A stretch of DNA of 64,000 nucleotides from an uncultured Erysipelotrichaceae bacterium (lineage in GTDB: Bacteria; Bacillota_I; Bacilli_A; RFN20; CAG-826), in the NCBI GenBank assembly GCA_902801805.1, contig CADCJP010000002.1:1-64000 (forward strand), in the 5' to 3' direction. The notes under the pieces are model-generated. The model did no database searches and was not told the origin of the DNA. It saw nothing but the letters and a program-made list of their open reading frames with translations. The translations under genes were made by a program, and so were the position numbers. Below are positions 50,458-61,095 of the stretch, one piece after another. Numbering within the stretch: the first letter of the stretch is position 1; each line of letters opens with the position of its first letter.

Positions 50458-53400
50458 CTACTTCTTGTCTTCATCAAGGACACGAATCTTTTCGTTAATT
50501 TCTTTAACTTTTCTTTCGTGTTCTTCGATGTATCTATCACTAACTTCTCTCATTGTTTCTAAAACATCGAAATTGTTAGAGATATCATCAGAAGCGGATT
50601 CAGCCATTAAACCACGGCCGGCTGGGATAAGGTGACCTGTAATGACGTTTTCTTTTAAGCCATGTAAGTAGTCAGTCTTACCTTTGATAGCGGCGTCTGT
50701 TAAGACACGGGTTGTTTCTTGGAAGGAAGCCGCGGAGAGGAAGGATTCTGTTTCCAAAGCGGACTTTGTAATACCAAGAATTAATGGTGAGAAGACGGCT
50801 GGATGCTTACCATTTAAGATCGCATCAGTGTTCTTCGCGGTGAATGTGTTAACGTTCACACGTGTGCCACTTAACATATCGGTATCACCAGCTTCAATGA
50901 CTAAGACTTTTCTTAACATTTGTCTGACGATAACTTCAATGTGCTTATCGGAAATACCGATGGATTGGGCACTATAAACTTTTTGAACTTCTTTTAAGAT
51001 GTAGTTTTCAACAGCGGTAACATCGGCCACTTCAAGTAATTTCTTAGGAGAAATAGCACCTTCAGTGATCTTACCACCATTCTTGACGAAGTCGCCTTTC
51101 TTGACTCTTAATCTTGCACCGAAGTTTGTGGTGTATTCTTTTTCATCAAGATCGTTCTTGACGGTTACTAAGTAGCAACCATTCTTTTCTTCGATCTTGG
51201 TGACTGTACCAGAGATTTCGGAGATTAAGGCTTCGCCCTTAGGTGTACGTGCTTCAAATAATTCTTGAACACGAGGTAAACCTTGAGTAATATCGGAACC
51301 CGCAACACCACCGGTGTGGAATGTTCTCATGGTTAACTGTGTACCTGGTTCACCAATGGATTGAGCAGCCATAATACCAACCGCTTCACCAACTTGGACT
51401 CTTCTACCTGTCGCTAAGTTACGACCATAGCAGTGGACACAAACACCATCTTTTGTTTCACAACCGAATAAGTTACGAATGACGACGGATTTAATACCAG
51501 CGTTGACGATTTCTTTAGCTTCTTTTTCATGAATCATGGTGTTACCAGCCACGATCACTTCACCTGTTTGAGGATTAACGACATCGTTAAGAGCGAAACG
51601 ACCGACTAAACGATCTTCGAGTTTCACGATGACAGCATCTCTAGCGGAGTCTCTAATTTCAAAGACTTCGAAGCCATGGTCAGTACCACAGTCTTCTTCT
51701 CTAACAATAACGTCTTGAGAAACGTCGACTAATCTTCTAGTTAAGTAACCAGAGTCAGCGGTCTTTAACGCGGTATCGGCACCACCCTTACGAGCACCGT
51801 GGGTCGCGATAAAGAATTCGGACACGTTCATACCTTCACGGAAACATGATTTAACTGGAAGTTCGATAGTAGAACCAGAAGTACTACCCATCAAGCCTCT
51901 CATACCGGCTAATTGGAGAATATTGGAGATATTACCACGAGCACCGGAATCAGACATCATGAAGATTGGGTTACGTGTATCTTGTTTGAATTGTGTTTCA
52001 AGTTTCTTTTGAACTTGGTCTTTGACCTTTTCCCAGACTTCAACAACTTGTTTATGTCTTTCTTCATTGGTCAACATACCCATTTCATATAATTCTTTTA
52101 AGTTAGCGACTTTGTTATCACCATCTTTTAAGATTTCTTCTTTGCCTTTAACAGCGTGGATATCACTTAAGGAGACGGTTAAGCCAGCAACTGTAGAATA
52201 ATGGAAACCTTGGTCTTTAATCTTATCCAAAACGGCAGATGTCTTTGGATTACCTTGACGATCATAACGTTGGAAGATTTCGTTAATGATGAGACCTAAG
52301 TGTTTCTTAGTGAATGGTTTTAAGACTGGGCGAGCAGCGATGAATTCAGGAATATTTGTACCACGTGGGGCAAAATATGTTTGAATGACTTCTTGGTCAC
52401 CTCTTAAGGAGGCACTGCTCACTTCGTTTAAGTATGGGAAGTCACTTGGGAAGATAAGGTTGAAGATAATTTTACCAACAGAGGTAATTAAGTAACTCTT
52501 ATTTTGTTCTTCAGTGAAATCCTTTTTCATCATCGCACTACCTAATAAGGCAATACGGTTATGTAAGTGAATTTGTTTTGTTTGATAAGCTCTAATGACA
52601 TCATCGACATCTTTAAAGACTTTACCTTCACTAGCGGCATAGAGTTCGTATCTTTCCGCTTCTTCTTCGTCCTTACGGGCGTGTAAATCTTTAGCGATTC
52701 TTAAGAAGTCTTCTTTTGTGCTTTCAAGAGTTAAGTAGTAGTTACCAATAACCATGTCTTGGGATGGAGTAACGATTGGTTTACCATCTTTAGGACCAAG
52801 AATGTTATTACTTGCGAGCATTAAGTGTAAAGCTTCTTCTTGCGCCGCTTTACTTAATGGGACGTGGACCGCCATTTGGTCACCATCGAAGTCAGCGTTG
52901 AAACCTGTACAAACGAGTGGGTGTAAACGGATAGCACGACCATCAACTAAGATTGGTTGGAAGGCTTGGATACCAAGTCTATGTAATGTAGGAGCACGGT
53001 TTAATAAAACTGGGTGCTTAGAGATAATTTCTTCAACGATATCAAAGACGACATCATCATATCTATCGATAATCTTATCAGCTTGCTTATGGGCATTGGC
53101 TGTACCACGTTTTAAGAGTTCACAAGCGATGAATGGTCTAAGTAATTGGATAGCCATTTCTCTTGGTAAACCACATTGATACATCTTTAAGAATGGACCA
53201 ACAGCAATAACGGAACGACCAGAGTAGTCGACACGTTTACCTAATAAGTTTTGTCTGAAACGACCTTGTTTACCTTTAAGTGCACTACTTAAGGATTTGA
53301 GAGCACGACCGCCAGGACCTTGGACTGGTTTATTTCTTCTACCGTTATCGATTAAAGCGTCGACCGCTTCTTGAAGCATACGTTTTTCGTTCATCAAGAT

Positions 53401-54384
53401 AACTTGAGGAGAATTCATATCGATAAGCTTCTTTAAACGATTGTTACGGGAGATCACTCTACGATATAAGTCGTTTAAGTCGGAGGTAGCAAATCTACCA
53501 CCATCAAGTTGTAACATAGGTCTTAAATCTGGTGGAATGACTGGGACAACGTCTAAGATCATCCATTCAGGTTTATTATCAGAGTTACGGAAAGCTTCAA
53601 TAACTTCTAATCTCTTAGTGAGTTTTTGACGAGATGTGGATTTGGTTTCCTTCATCTTCTTATTGATTTCCGCGGCTTCTTTATCTAAGTCGACTTCTTG
53701 TAAAAGTCTCTTAATCGCAGCGGCACCTTCAGAGAATTCCGCACCTGTGTATTTGTTAATGAATCTAGCGACTGTTTGGAAGTCGAAGACTTCACCATGG
53801 TTTTCCATTCTGGCGATTAATTCTTCACTTCTAGCGTAATCATCGCTACCTTCTTGTAAGCCCCATTCAGCGGCGTTTTGTTGAATTTCTTTAACGGCTG
53901 GGATGAAGACTTCACGACCGTTTCTTTCATTAATGAATTCACGGTATGTTAAGACTGAGCTCTTACCTGGATTTAAGCAGATATGGGCAGCGTAGTATGT
54001 GACTTCTTCTAAGTGTTTTGGAGAAACATCTAAGATTAAGCCAATACGGCTTGGGATACCTTTTAAATACCAAATGTGTGAACATGGGCTAGCAAGTTCA
54101 ATGTGACCCATTCTTTCTCTTCTAACTTCTTTAGAAGTGACTTCAACGCCACACTTTTCACAAACGACACCGGCAAATCTAATTTTCTTATATTTACCAC
54201 AGTGGCATTCATAGTCCTTGCTAGGTCCAAAGATTTTTTCGCAGTATAAACCTTGCATTTCAGGTTTTTGACTACGATAGTTAATTGTTTCTGGTTTTAA
54301 GACTTCACCATGGGACCAACTACGGATTGTTTCTGGGGAGGCTAAACCGACTTTAATCGCTGCTAATCTTTTAACATCAAACAT
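50458..54384 (-). CDS. rpoC: DNA-directed RNA polymerase subunit beta'
   Basis: The 1308-residue subunit carries the zinc site [19 protein letters not shown] near residue 60, GNRVLLNRAP-like [16 protein letters not shown], and the catalytic magnesium loop [15 protein letters not shown] trigger-loop region reads [26 protein letters not shown], and a second zinc site has [13 protein letters not shown]. The C-terminus has [15 protein letters not shown]. It lies 15 bases after rpoB. It is somewhat longer than Bacillus RpoC (about 1200), mostly through the C-terminal part. Confidence 0.98.
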   Translation of the reverse strand: MFDVKRLAAIKVGLASPETIRSWSHGEVLKPETINYRSQKPEMQGLYCEKIFGPSKDYECHCGKYKKIRFAGVVCEKCGVEVTSKEVRRERMGHIELASPCSHIWYLKGIPSRIGLILDVSPKHLEEVTYYAAHICLNPGKSSVLTYREFINERNGREVFIPAVKEIQQNAAEWGLQEGSDDYARSEELIARMENHGEVFDFQTVARFINKYTGAEFSEGAAAIKRLLQEVDLDKEAAEINKKMKETKSTSRQKLTKRLEVIEAFRNSDNKPEWMILDVVPVIPPDLRPMLQLDGGRFATSDLNDLYRRVISRNNRLKKLIDMNSPQVILMNEKRMLQEAVDALIDNGRRNKPVQGPGGRALKSLSSALKGKQGRFRQNLLGKRVDYSGRSVIAVGPFLKMYQCGLPREMAIQLLRPFIACELLKRGTANAHKQADKIIDRYDDVVFDIVEEIISKHPVLLNRAPTLHRLGIQAFQPILVDGRAIRLHPLVCTGFNADFDGDQMAVHVPLSKAAQEEALHLMLASNNILGPKDGKPIVTPSQDMVIGNYYLTLESTKEDFLRIAKDLHARKDEEEAERYELYAASEGKVFKDVDDVIRAYQTKQIHLHNRIALLGSAMMKKDFTEEQNKSYLITSVGKIIFNLIFPSDFPYLNEVSSASLRGDQEVIQTYFAPRGTNIPEFIAARPVLKPFTKKHLGLIINEIFQRYDRQGNPKTSAVLDKIKDQGFHYSTVAGLTVSLSDIHAVKGKEEILKDGDNKVANLKELYEMGMLTNEERHKQVVEVWEKVKDQVQKKLETQFKQDTRNPIFMMSDSGARGNISNILQLAGMRGLMGSTSGSTIELPVKSCFREGMNVSEFFIATHGARKGGADTALKTADSGYLTRRLVDVSQDVIVREEDCGTDHGFEVFEIRDSARDAVIVKLEDRLVGRFALNDVVNPQTGEVIVAGNTMIHEKEAKEIVNAGIKSVVIRNLFGCETKDGVCVHCYGRNLATGRRVQVGEAVGIMAAQSIGEPGTQLTMRTFHTGGVAGSDITQGLPRVQELFEARTPKGEALISEISGTVTKIEEKNGCYLVTVKNDLDEKEYTTNFGARLRVKKGDFVKNGGKITEGAISPKKLLEVADVTAVENYILKEVQKVYSAQSIGISDKHIEVIVRQMLRKVLVIEAGDTDMLSGTRVNVNTFTAKNTDAILNGKHPAVFSPLILGITKSALETESFLSAASFQETTRVLTDAAIKGKTDYLHGLKENVITGHLIPAGRGLMAESASDDISNNFDVLETMREVSDRYIEEHERKVKEINEKIRVLDEDKK

Positions 54385-54399
54385 AATCTTTTATCCTCC

Positions 54400-57300
54400 T
54401 TAATTTTCTCCGAAGACGTCATCCGCTGAGCGGGCTGACATACCCACGGCTTCTTCATCAACCACAGAATCAGAACTACTACCATCACCGATTAAGTTAC
54501 GGATGTTGGAGTTAATTCTTCTTTCTTCCTTCTCGGCTTCTTTAGCAAGAGCGTCCATATCGATGGCGTTACCTTCTTGGTCAAGAAGTGTGACGTTCAT
54601 GGATAAGGCTTGTAATTCTTTAACTAAAACCTTGAAAGCTTCTGGGATACCTGGTTTTGGTAATGGTTGATCCTTAATGATAGCTTCGTAAGTTTTTCTT
54701 CTACCGACTCTATCATCGGATTTGATGGTAATGATTTCTTGTAAGACGTGAGCGGCGCCGTAAGCTTCAAGAGCCCAGACTTCCATTTCACCAAATCTTT
54801 GACCACCATTTTGAGCTTTACCACCAAGTGGTTGTTGTGTAACTAAGCTATATGGACCAGTTGCACGAGCATGTAATTTATCATCGACCATGTGGACAAG
54901 TTTAATCATGTACATACAGCCAACAGTAATTCTTTCATCAAATCTTTCACCGGTTGTGCCGTCATATAAGACTGTTTTGCCGGATGGATCCATTTTGGCT
55001 TTTTGCATCATATCCAAGATTTCTTCATTGGTAATACCATCGAAAACTGGGGTGGCAATCTTATAGCCTAATTGTTTTAAGGCATAGCCTAAGTGGACTT
55101 CAAGAATTTGACCGATGTTCATACGAGATGGAACGCCTAATGGGTTGAGCATGATGTCAACTGGTGTACCATCTGGAAGGAATGGCATATCGCATTCTGG
55201 TAAGATACGGGAAATAACACCCTTGTTACCGTGACGACCGGACATCTTATCACCTTCGGAGATCTTTCTCTTTTGGACGATATAGACACGGACGACTTCA
55301 TTAACTCCTGGTGGGAGTTCAACATCTTTGGATTTGCCTTCACGTTTGAAAATCTTCACGTCAAGAACGATACCAGCACCACCGTGTGGGACACGTAAGG
55401 AGGCATCTTTACCTTCATTGGTTTTTTCACCAAAGATGGCCATTAATAATTTGCCTTCTGGGGTTGGTTCGCTTTGGCCACGAGGAGTGACTTTACCGAC
55501 TAAGATGTCGCCTTCTTTCACTTCTGCGCCTGGAACGATAATACCTCTTTCGTCTAAGTTAGCTTTAGCAGCTTCGGAGACGTTTGGAATATCGCGGGTG
55601 ATTTCTTCATCACCTAATTTTGGAATGCTTCTGCATTCGAGTTCATATTTTTCAATATGGATGGATGTATAAACGTCATCTTTGACTAATCTTTCTGACA
55701 TAATGACGGCGTCTTCATAGTTGTAGCCGTTCCATGTCATGAAGGCGATGGTGACGTTTTGACCTAAGGCAAGATCACCGTTTTCCATGGCTGGACCATC
55801 AGCGATGATTTGACCTTTTTTAACTTTTTGACCAACTTTAACAATGCTTTGTTGATTAATGCATGTGCCTTGGTTACTTCTTTCAAATTTTTGTAATTGA
55901 TAGATACGTGGTTCATTATTACCCTTTTCCACGACTTCAATGGTGCGGGAATCGGTATAAGTGACAGTACCATCTTCCACGGCTACCACGGCTAAGCCGG
56001 AGTCACGGGCAATTTGGTGTTCAAGACCAGTACCAACGAATGGAGCGTGTGGTCTTAAAAGTGGTAAGGCTTGACGTTGCATGTTGGAACCCATAAGGGC
56101 ACGCATTGTATCGTCGTTTTCTAAGAATGGAATACAACCAGCGGCGATAGAAACGATTTGCTTTGGAGAAACGTCGACGTAGTCAACATCTTCTCTACTA
56201 GCCATAACGTTTTCACCTTTATAACGGGCGATGACTTGTTCATCGAGAATTGTACCATCAGCATCAAGGTTGATGTTTGCTTCAGCGATAACATAATCCC
56301 ATTCTTCATCAGCGGATAAGTAAACAGAATCTTCTGGTTCACTTAAGACACGGCATGTGCCTTTTTCCACGCGTCTGTATGGTGTTTCAATAAATCCATA
56401 TTTATTTATTTTCGCGTATGAGGCGAGGTTGTTAATTAAACCAATGTTTTGACCTTCAGGTGTTTCAATTGGACAAATACGACCATAGTGAGAAACGTGA
56501 ACGTCACGGACTTCTGTAGAAGCTCTATCTCTTGTTAAACCACCAGGACCTAAAGCGGATAATCTACGTTTATTTGTTAATTCCGCGAGAGGGTTGGTTT
56601 GGTCCATAAATTGTGATAATTGAGAAGACGCGAAGAATTCTCTAATTGATGCACTTAATGGACGTGGGTTGATTAAGGCTTTTGGTTTGACGTTGCCTAA
56701 ATCAGAAATAGACATCTTTTGTTGGACTGTTTTAACCATTTTGGCTAGGCCAAGACGGAATTGGTTTTGAATTAATTCGCCAACACAACGGATACGTCTA
56801 TTACCTAAGTGGTCGATATCATCGGTATCACCGAATCCATCCATCACGTTTAAGAAATAGGAGAAACAGGCGAGAATATCGCTGATTGTAACGTAGGAAA
56901 CTGTACCATTTAAGTCTGTGCCAACGATGTTACAAACTTTCTTTTCACGATCATTGTTATAAACCTTAACAACGTTAACGATGCCATGGTCATCTAACTT
57001 ATCGTTGATTTTGAGCTTCTTCATGTGGGCACCTTTTTCAAAGAAATCTTCATCTCTTAACGCATCCACATCAGCAGCGGTTAAGGTGTAGCCTTTCTTG
57101 AAGCGGAGTTCACCGTCAGCATCAACGAGGTTTTCCGCGAGGGTACGGCCTGTTAAACGGTTATAAACGCCAAGTTTCTTGATGTATTTAAAGCGGCCTG
57201 CTCTACCTAAGTCATAGTGCTTACCATCAAAGAATTTTTGTACTAAGAAATTGATAGTACCTTCTTCAGTGACTGGTTCACCTGGTTTCATTTTCTTGAA

Positions 57301-58023
57301 GATTTCGACTAAGGCAGCTTTAGCTGTTTTGATCTTTTGATCATCATCTTTTGCTAAAGTGACTTTGAGGGCTTCAGATTCGCCAAAGAGTTTTAAAATG
57401 TCAGCGTTTTCTTCTAAGCCTAAAGCTCTTAAGAATGTTGTGGCATTTAACTTTCTTTGTCTATCGATACGGACACTTAATAAATCTTTTGTGCCGCTTT
57501 CGAATTGTAACCAAGTACCACGACCAGGAATGAGGTCTGCTTCGTAAGTAACTTTGCCTGTCTTTATATCTTTTGTTAAAGACATGTATGCGCCTGGGGA
57601 ACGGACTAATTGGGAAACGATAACACGTTCCGCACCATTGACGATGAATGTACCAGACTTGGTCATTAATGGGAATTCACCCATGTAGACTTCAGATTCT
57701 TGGATTTCACCTGTGTCATGGTGAGTTAAACGTAACATGACGTAGATAGGCGCACTATAGGTGAGGTCCTGAGCTTTGCATTGTAAGAATGTGTGCTTTG
57801 GTTCACCAAAACGGATGGAGACGTAGTCAATCGATAATGTGTTTGTGTAGTTAACGATTGGGAAAGATTCTCTGAAGACTTCGTCTAATCCTTTTTCCTT
57901 AAACTCTTCGTATGACTTTGTTTGAATTTCAACGAGATTTGGTAAAGGAAGCTTACCGCTAATCTTGCTGTAATCATAACGATCATTGTTGAGTTTGTTT
58001 AAGTTCTCAATATTTCTAATCAT
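54400..58023 (-). CDS. rpoB: DNA-directed RNA polymerase subunit beta
   Basis: The 1207-residue subunit shows [21 protein letters not shown], the rifampicin region [63 protein letters not shown] and [27 protein letters not shown]. In the rifampicin cluster, the positions usually read as Asp, His and Ser are D, K and A/L here ([16 protein letters not shown]). So the His position is Lys (N-K-R-R), a substitution seen in naturally tolerant lineages. The C-terminal tail is acidic. It follows the methyltransferase gene and precedes rpoC. Confidence 0.98.
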   Translation of the reverse strand: MIRNIENLNKLNNDRYDYSKISGKLPLPNLVEIQTKSYEEFKEKGLDEVFRESFPIVNYTNTLSIDYVSIRFGEPKHTFLQCKAQDLTYSAPIYVMLRLTHHDTGEIQESEVYMGEFPLMTKSGTFIVNGAERVIVSQLVRSPGAYMSLTKDIKTGKVTYEADLIPGRGTWLQFESGTKDLLSVRIDRQRKLNATTFLRALGLEENADILKLFGESEALKVTLAKDDDQKIKTAKAALVEIFKKMKPGEPVTEEGTINFLVQKFFDGKHYDLGRAGRFKYIKKLGVYNRLTGRTLAENLVDADGELRFKKGYTLTAADVDALRDEDFFEKGAHMKKLKINDKLDDHGIVNVVKVYNNDREKKVCNIVGTDLNGTVSYVTISDILACFSYFLNVMDGFGDTDDIDHLGNRRIRCVGELIQNQFRLGLAKMVKTVQQKMSISDLGNVKPKALINPRPLSASIREFFASSQLSQFMDQTNPLAELTNKRRLSALGPGGLTRDRASTEVRDVHVSHYGRICPIETPEGQNIGLINNLASYAKINKYGFIETPYRRVEKGTCRVLSEPEDSVYLSADEEWDYVIAEANINLDADGTILDEQVIARYKGENVMASREDVDYVDVSPKQIVSIAAGCIPFLENDDTMRALMGSNMQRQALPLLRPHAPFVGTGLEHQIARDSGLAVVAVEDGTVTYTDSRTIEVVEKGNNEPRIYQLQKFERSNQGTCINQQSIVKVGQKVKKGQIIADGPAMENGDLALGQNVTIAFMTWNGYNYEDAVIMSERLVKDDVYTSIHIEKYELECRSIPKLGDEEITRDIPNVSEAAKANLDERGIIVPGAEVKEGDILVGKVTPRGQSEPTPEGKLLMAIFGEKTNEGKDASLRVPHGGAGIVLDVKIFKREGKSKDVELPPGVNEVVRVYIVQKRKISEGDKMSGRHGNKGVISRILPECDMPFLPDGTPVDIMLNPLGVPSRMNIGQILEVHLGYALKQLGYKIATPVFDGITNEEILDMMQKAKMDPSGKTVLYDGTTGERFDERITVGCMYMIKLVHMVDDKLHARATGPYSLVTQQPLGGKAQNGGQRFGEMEVWALEAYGAAHVLQEIITIKSDDRVGRRKTYEAIIKDQPLPKPGIPEAFKVLVKELQALSMNVTLLDQEGNAIDMDALAKEAEKEERRINSNIRNLIGDGSSSDSVVDEEAVGMSARSADDVFGEN

Positions 58024-58040
58024 ATAATGGCTCCTTTTGT

Positions 58041-58646
58041 TTACTGTTTGCTCTTGGTAGCTCGATAGATGTAATAGCCTTTGTCACGCTTTAGCAAGGT
58101 GATATTACCGAAAATTCCTTCGATATATTTACTCGCACTAGGCGCGCCTTGTGCTTTCCTTATGACGATATACAAAGAGCCGCCATCAATTAAGTATTGC
58201 TTTGCCTCCTCATACATGCGGTAGGTCACTGCCTTACCAGCACGAATGGGCGGATTCACAACAATTGAATCATATGGTCCTTCAATCTTTTCGTAGATGT
58301 CACTTTGAAGGATAGTGACTCGTGGGCTTAAACTTAAGAGTTCCGCGTTACGCTTACATAATGCAACCGCGCGCGGATTTACATCAGCAAGGGTCAACCT
58401 TGCTTCTTCATGGGCTTTGGCAAGAGTTAAGCCAATCGTGCCATAGCCACAACCTAAGTCTAGAATGTGTTTTCCCAAGTCGAGGGGTAGAAGTACCTTA
58501 AGGAAGGCAAAACTACCCTCATCGACATTATTTTTGGAAAATACACCATTATCAGTGAGTAATTTCATAGTGAGCCCATTAATTTCAAAACTAATCTCTT
58601 TAATATTTGAAGCAAGATTGGGATCGTCTTGGAAATAATGACTCAT
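58041..58646 (-). CDS. Class I SAM-dependent methyltransferase (YbxB/RsmC-like)
   Basis: The 201-residue protein has the SAM-binding motif [19 protein letters not shown], the acidic [15 protein letters not shown], and the catalytic VVNPPIRAG (NPPx motif of N-directed RNA/DNA methyltransferases such as RsmC). It lies between rplL and rpoB, the usual position of ybxB in Bacillota. Members act on 16S rRNA guanine N2 or similar; the target of this copy is not certain. Confidence 0.85.
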   Translation of the reverse strand: MSHYFQDDPNLASNIKEISFEINGLTMKLLTDNGVFSKNNVDEGSFAFLKVLLPLDLGKHILDLGCGYGTIGLTLAKAHEEARLTLADVNPRAVALCKRNAELLSLSPRVTILQSDIYEKIEGPYDSIVVNPPIRAGKAVTYRMYEEAKQYLIDGGSLYIVIRKAQGAPSASKYIEGIFGNITLLKRDKGYYIYRATKSKQ

Positions 58647-58684
58647 GAGGTGAAACTACCCCCTTAATAAAGGAAATTTGGAAC

Positions 58685-59062
58685 TTATTTAACTTCGACT
58701 TCTGCACCAGCGGCTTCGAGAGCTTTCTTGTGTTCTTCAGCTTCGACTGGGGAGATGTGTTCTTTAACAGGTGCTGGAGCAGCATCAACTAACTTCTTAG
58801 CATCCATTAAGCCTAAGCCTGTGATGGCTTGGACAGCTTTGATAACTTGAACTTTGGAAGCACCAGCGCTCTTTAAGATTAAGGAGACTTCTGCTGGACC
58901 TTTGTTTTCTTCTTCTTCAGCTGGGGCAGCTGCGGCGACGCCGACTGGGGCTGCTGCTGTGACGCCGAATTCAGCTTCGACGGCTTTGACTAATTCATTT
59001 AATTCCACTACTGTCATTTCTTTTAATGCAGCAATGATTTCTTCATTTGTTAATTTTGCCAT
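58685..59062 (-). CDS. rplL: 50S ribosomal protein L7/L12
   Basis: The 125-residue protein has the N-terminal dimerisation helices ([34 protein letters not shown]), an Ala-rich hinge ([21 protein letters not shown]), and the C-terminal factor-binding domain ([31 protein letters not shown]). It lies 24 bases downstream of rplJ, and both should be controlled by the L10 leader. Confidence 0.98.
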   Translation of the reverse strand: MAKLTNEEIIAALKEMTVVELNELVKAVEAEFGVTAAAPVGVAAAAPAEEEENKGPAEVSLILKSAGASKVQVIKAVQAITGLGLMDAKKLVDAAPAPVKEHISPVEAEEHKKALEAAGAEVEVK

Positions 59063-59086
59063 GATAATAATCCTCCTAGATTGGCA

Positions 59087-59572
59087 TTACTTGTCCGCTA
59101 CTGCCTTGACAGCGCAAGCGAAGGAGCGGATTGGTGCTTGTAAGCACGATAAGAACATGGAAAGTAGACCTTCTTTGCCTGGAAGTTTTGCAACTTCGAG
59201 CATGCCTTGGGCGTCGACGAATTTACCTTCGACGATACCGCCTTTGACGACAAGAATGTCTTTATGTCTTTTCGCATATTTGGCGATGACCTTGGCACCA
59301 GCGATAACATCTTCAGAGAAAACGATAGCGTTTGGACCGGATAAGATGTCGTTTAATTCGTTGTAACCTAATTCGTCAACAGCACGTTCGACAAGAGAAT
59401 TCTTGTAGACGTTCATTTCAGCGTTTTCTTTGTGGAGAGCGCGTCTGACTTCTTGAATTTGGGCAACTGTTAAACCACGGTATTCACAAACGATAATGGT
59501 TTGGCTCTTTTTCGCTTTTTCACTGATTTCCTTAACGGTCTCGGTTTTAGCGGCTAAGACTGCTTGATTCAT
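59087..59572 (-). CDS. rplJ: 50S ribosomal protein L10
   Basis: The 161-residue stalk base protein begins with a short lead, KTETVKEISEKAKKSQTIIVCEYRGLTVAQIQEVRRALH, then NSLVERAVDELGYNELNDILSGPNAIVF, and ends with the helix that carries L7/L12 dimers. It is about 10 residues shorter than usual. Preceded by AAGGAGG and an L10 leader RNA. Confidence 0.97.
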   Translation of the reverse strand: MNQAVLAAKTETVKEISEKAKKSQTIIVCEYRGLTVAQIQEVRRALHKENAEMNVYKNSLVERAVDELGYNELNDILSGPNAIVFSEDVIAGAKVIAKYAKRHKDILVVKGGIVEGKFVDAQGMLEVAKLPGKEGLLSMFLSCLQAPIRSFACAVKAVADK

Positions 59573-59577
59573 ATTCT

Positions 59578-59700
59578 TGACCTCCTTTTTTAAAAATTGT
59601 TGTTTGAAGGCTCCAATATACGGTGGGCTTTATAGATACGCCTCGGTAACATTATTAAGACTGCTTCGTCCGTTACTGTCTTAGGTATATTGTGCTTTGT
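59578..59700 (-). ncRNA. Ribosomal protein L10 leader
   Basis: On the minus strand, CCTAAGACAG and GTCTTA flank the first stem, GTTACCGAGGCGTAT and a later CCACCG form the core, and TTGGAGCCTTC lies near the 3' end, all before rplJ. This order matches the L10 leader through which L10 (or L10-L12) represses its own operon in Bacillota. Confidence 0.82.
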
Positions 59701-59705
59701 TTTAA

Positions 59706-60389
59706 TTAACGACCAGCAAATGTGAATTGAATGGCTGGACCCATGGTCGTATGGATGACAGCTTTCTTGAAGAATACGCCTTTGACTGCGGCTGGTTTAG
59801 CTTTTAATAAAGCGTCAACGAGAGCGTTTAAGTTATCAGCGATCTTTTGAGCATCGAATGACACCTTAGCAATGCACACGTGCATGTTGGCTTCCTTGTC
59901 AATACGATATTCGACTTTACCAGCTTTGATTTCTTTGACAGCTTTAGCGATGTCTGGAGAAACTGTGCCAGTTTTTGGGTTTGGCATTAAGCCTTTAGGA
60001 CCTAACACTCTACCTAATTTACCGATGTTACCCATCATGTTTGGTGTAGCAACGATGATATCGAAATCGAACCAGTTTTCTTTTTGGATCTTTTCGAGCA
60101 TTTCGTTACCACCAGCGTAATCGGCACCAGCGGCTAATGCGTCATCAACTTTGTCGGTAATAGCTAAGACCTTTTTGGTTTTGCCGTTGCCATGTGGGAG
60201 GATGAGAGTTCCTCTGACTTGTTGATCAGCTTGTTTTGGATCGACATTGAGTTTGAAACTGACATCGATTGTGGCATCGAACTTAACAGTGGAAGTTTCC
60301 TTCACTAAAGCGGATGCTTCTTCGATGGTATAGAGTTTGTTTGCGTCAACTTTTTCAGCGGCGGCTTTGTAGTTTTTACTTCTAAACAT
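59706..60389 (-). CDS. rplA: 50S ribosomal protein L1
   Basis: The 227-residue protein has [29 protein letters not shown], the [38 protein letters not shown] signature and a normal C-terminus. It lies 11 bases after rplK. L1 commonly represses the rplK-rplA operon by binding its mRNA leader. Confidence 0.98.
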   Translation of the reverse strand: MFRSKNYKAAAEKVDANKLYTIEEASALVKETSTVKFDATIDVSFKLNVDPKQADQQVRGTLILPHGNGKTKKVLAITDKVDDALAAGADYAGGNEMLEKIQKENWFDFDIIVATPNMMGNIGKLGRVLGPKGLMPNPKTGTVSPDIAKAVKEIKAGKVEYRIDKEANMHVCIAKVSFDAQKIADNLNALVDALLKAKPAAVKGVFFKKAVIHTTMGPAIQFTFAGR

Positions 60390-60400
60390 TTCCGTTCACC

Positions 60401-60811
60401 TTAGTCAACAACTTCAACGCCCATGTTATTGGCGCTGCCTTCAACGATCTTCATAGCTGCCTCAATGTCTTCGCAGTTAAGATCTGGGAGCTTGTATTCA
60501 GCGATTTGTCTGAGTTGAGCTCTTGTGATAGTAGCAATTCTGGTCTTACGGCCTGTAGCACTACCTTTTTGAATGCCAGCAGCTTTTAAGATTAAACCTG
60601 CCACTGGAGAGGTTTTGATGACAAAGTCACAGGACTTGTCTTCGTAGGCTGTGATGATAACAGGAACGATTTCACCTTTTCTATCGGCTGTCTTGGCGTT
60701 AAAGTCTGTACAGAATTTACCCATGTTGACACCGGCAGAAGCGAGTTTTGGACCTGGCTTTGCTTCACCGCCAGGAAGTTCCATTTTCACAACTTTTGCG
60801 ATTTTCTTCAC
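60401..60811 (-). CDS. rplK: 50S ribosomal protein L11 (GTG start)
   Basis: The longest frame reaches back to an ATG at 60907, but that part lies within the structured leader. The GTG at 60809-60811, with AGGAGG 8 bases upstream, gives MKKIAKVVKMELPGGEAKPGPKL, which is the normal L11 start (136 residues). TDFNAKTADRKGEIVPVIITAYEDKSCDF and the Pro-rich linker region are normal, and LNCEDIEAAMKIVEGSANNMGVEV closes the RNA-binding domain. A GTG start is unusual for this gene. Confidence 0.93.
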   Translation of the reverse strand: MKKIAKVVKMELPGGEAKPGPKLASAGVNMGKFCTDFNAKTADRKGEIVPVIITAYEDKSCDFVIKTSPVAGLILKAAGIQKGSATGRKTRIATITRAQLRQIAEYKLPDLNCEDIEAAMKIVEGSANNMGVEVVD

Positions 60812-60935
60812 TTGACTTTCCTCCTTTTGTAGATTTGTCAGTGCCGTGGTGATTCTGAGTGATCGCCACTCTTCCACGGAACGTACTAGTTTTACACGTG
60901 CGCTCACGCTCTCTCATGGCGCAAGACAACATGCT
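60812..60935 (-). promoter_or_regulatory. Structured leader of rplK-rplA
   Basis: The leader folds on the minus strand as CCGTGG/CCACGG around an inner GAGTG/CACTC hairpin, plus an upstream TGCGC/GCGCA stem. It lies between the promoter and the GTG start. By analogy with other bacteria it may bind L1, but I could not match the L1 site consensus. Confidence 0.5.
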
Positions 60936-60940
60936 CATAT

Positions 60941-60970
60941 ATACTATCAAAATACGTATGTATTATGCAA
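60941..60970 (-). promoter_or_regulatory. Promoter of rplK-rplA
   Basis: TTGCAT (60965-60970), an 18-base spacer and TAGTAT (60941-60946) lie on the minus strand, followed by ATATGAGCATG, almost the same as at the str promoter. Confidence 0.6.
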
Positions 60971-61016
60971 GCACAAATTTATTTATTGGTTTATAGAAAT
61001 AGGAAAATATAGGTTT

Positions 61017-61034
61017 CAAATCACTTGTGATTTG
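61017..61034. promoter_or_regulatory. 18-bp palindrome upstream of the potassium-uptake genes
   Basis: CAAATCACTTGTGATTTG has perfect 8-bp arms with a 2-base centre. It ends 7 bases before the -35 of the ktr promoter in the divergent gap to rplK, a good place for an operator. Confidence 0.5.
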
Positions 61035-61041
61035 CTTTTAG

Positions 61042-61070
61042 TTGACTTTTATAAATGCAAAGTGTATTAT
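61042..61070 (+). promoter_or_regulatory. Promoter of the potassium-uptake genes
   Basis: TTGACT (61042-61047), a 17-base spacer and TATTAT (61065-61070) form a near-consensus plus-strand promoter with a short leader. Confidence 0.8.
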
Positions 61071-61095
61071 ATCGGCGACAAGAAAGCGAAACACA

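Noticed and set aside
60812..60907. 96-base N-terminal extension of rplK
   Set aside because: It lies in a structured leader, is not L11-like, and the GTG at 60811 has an ideal AGGAGG.
61042..61095. 18-codon extension of the potassium channel gene
   Set aside because: It would begin within the -35 element of the gene's own near-consensus promoter.
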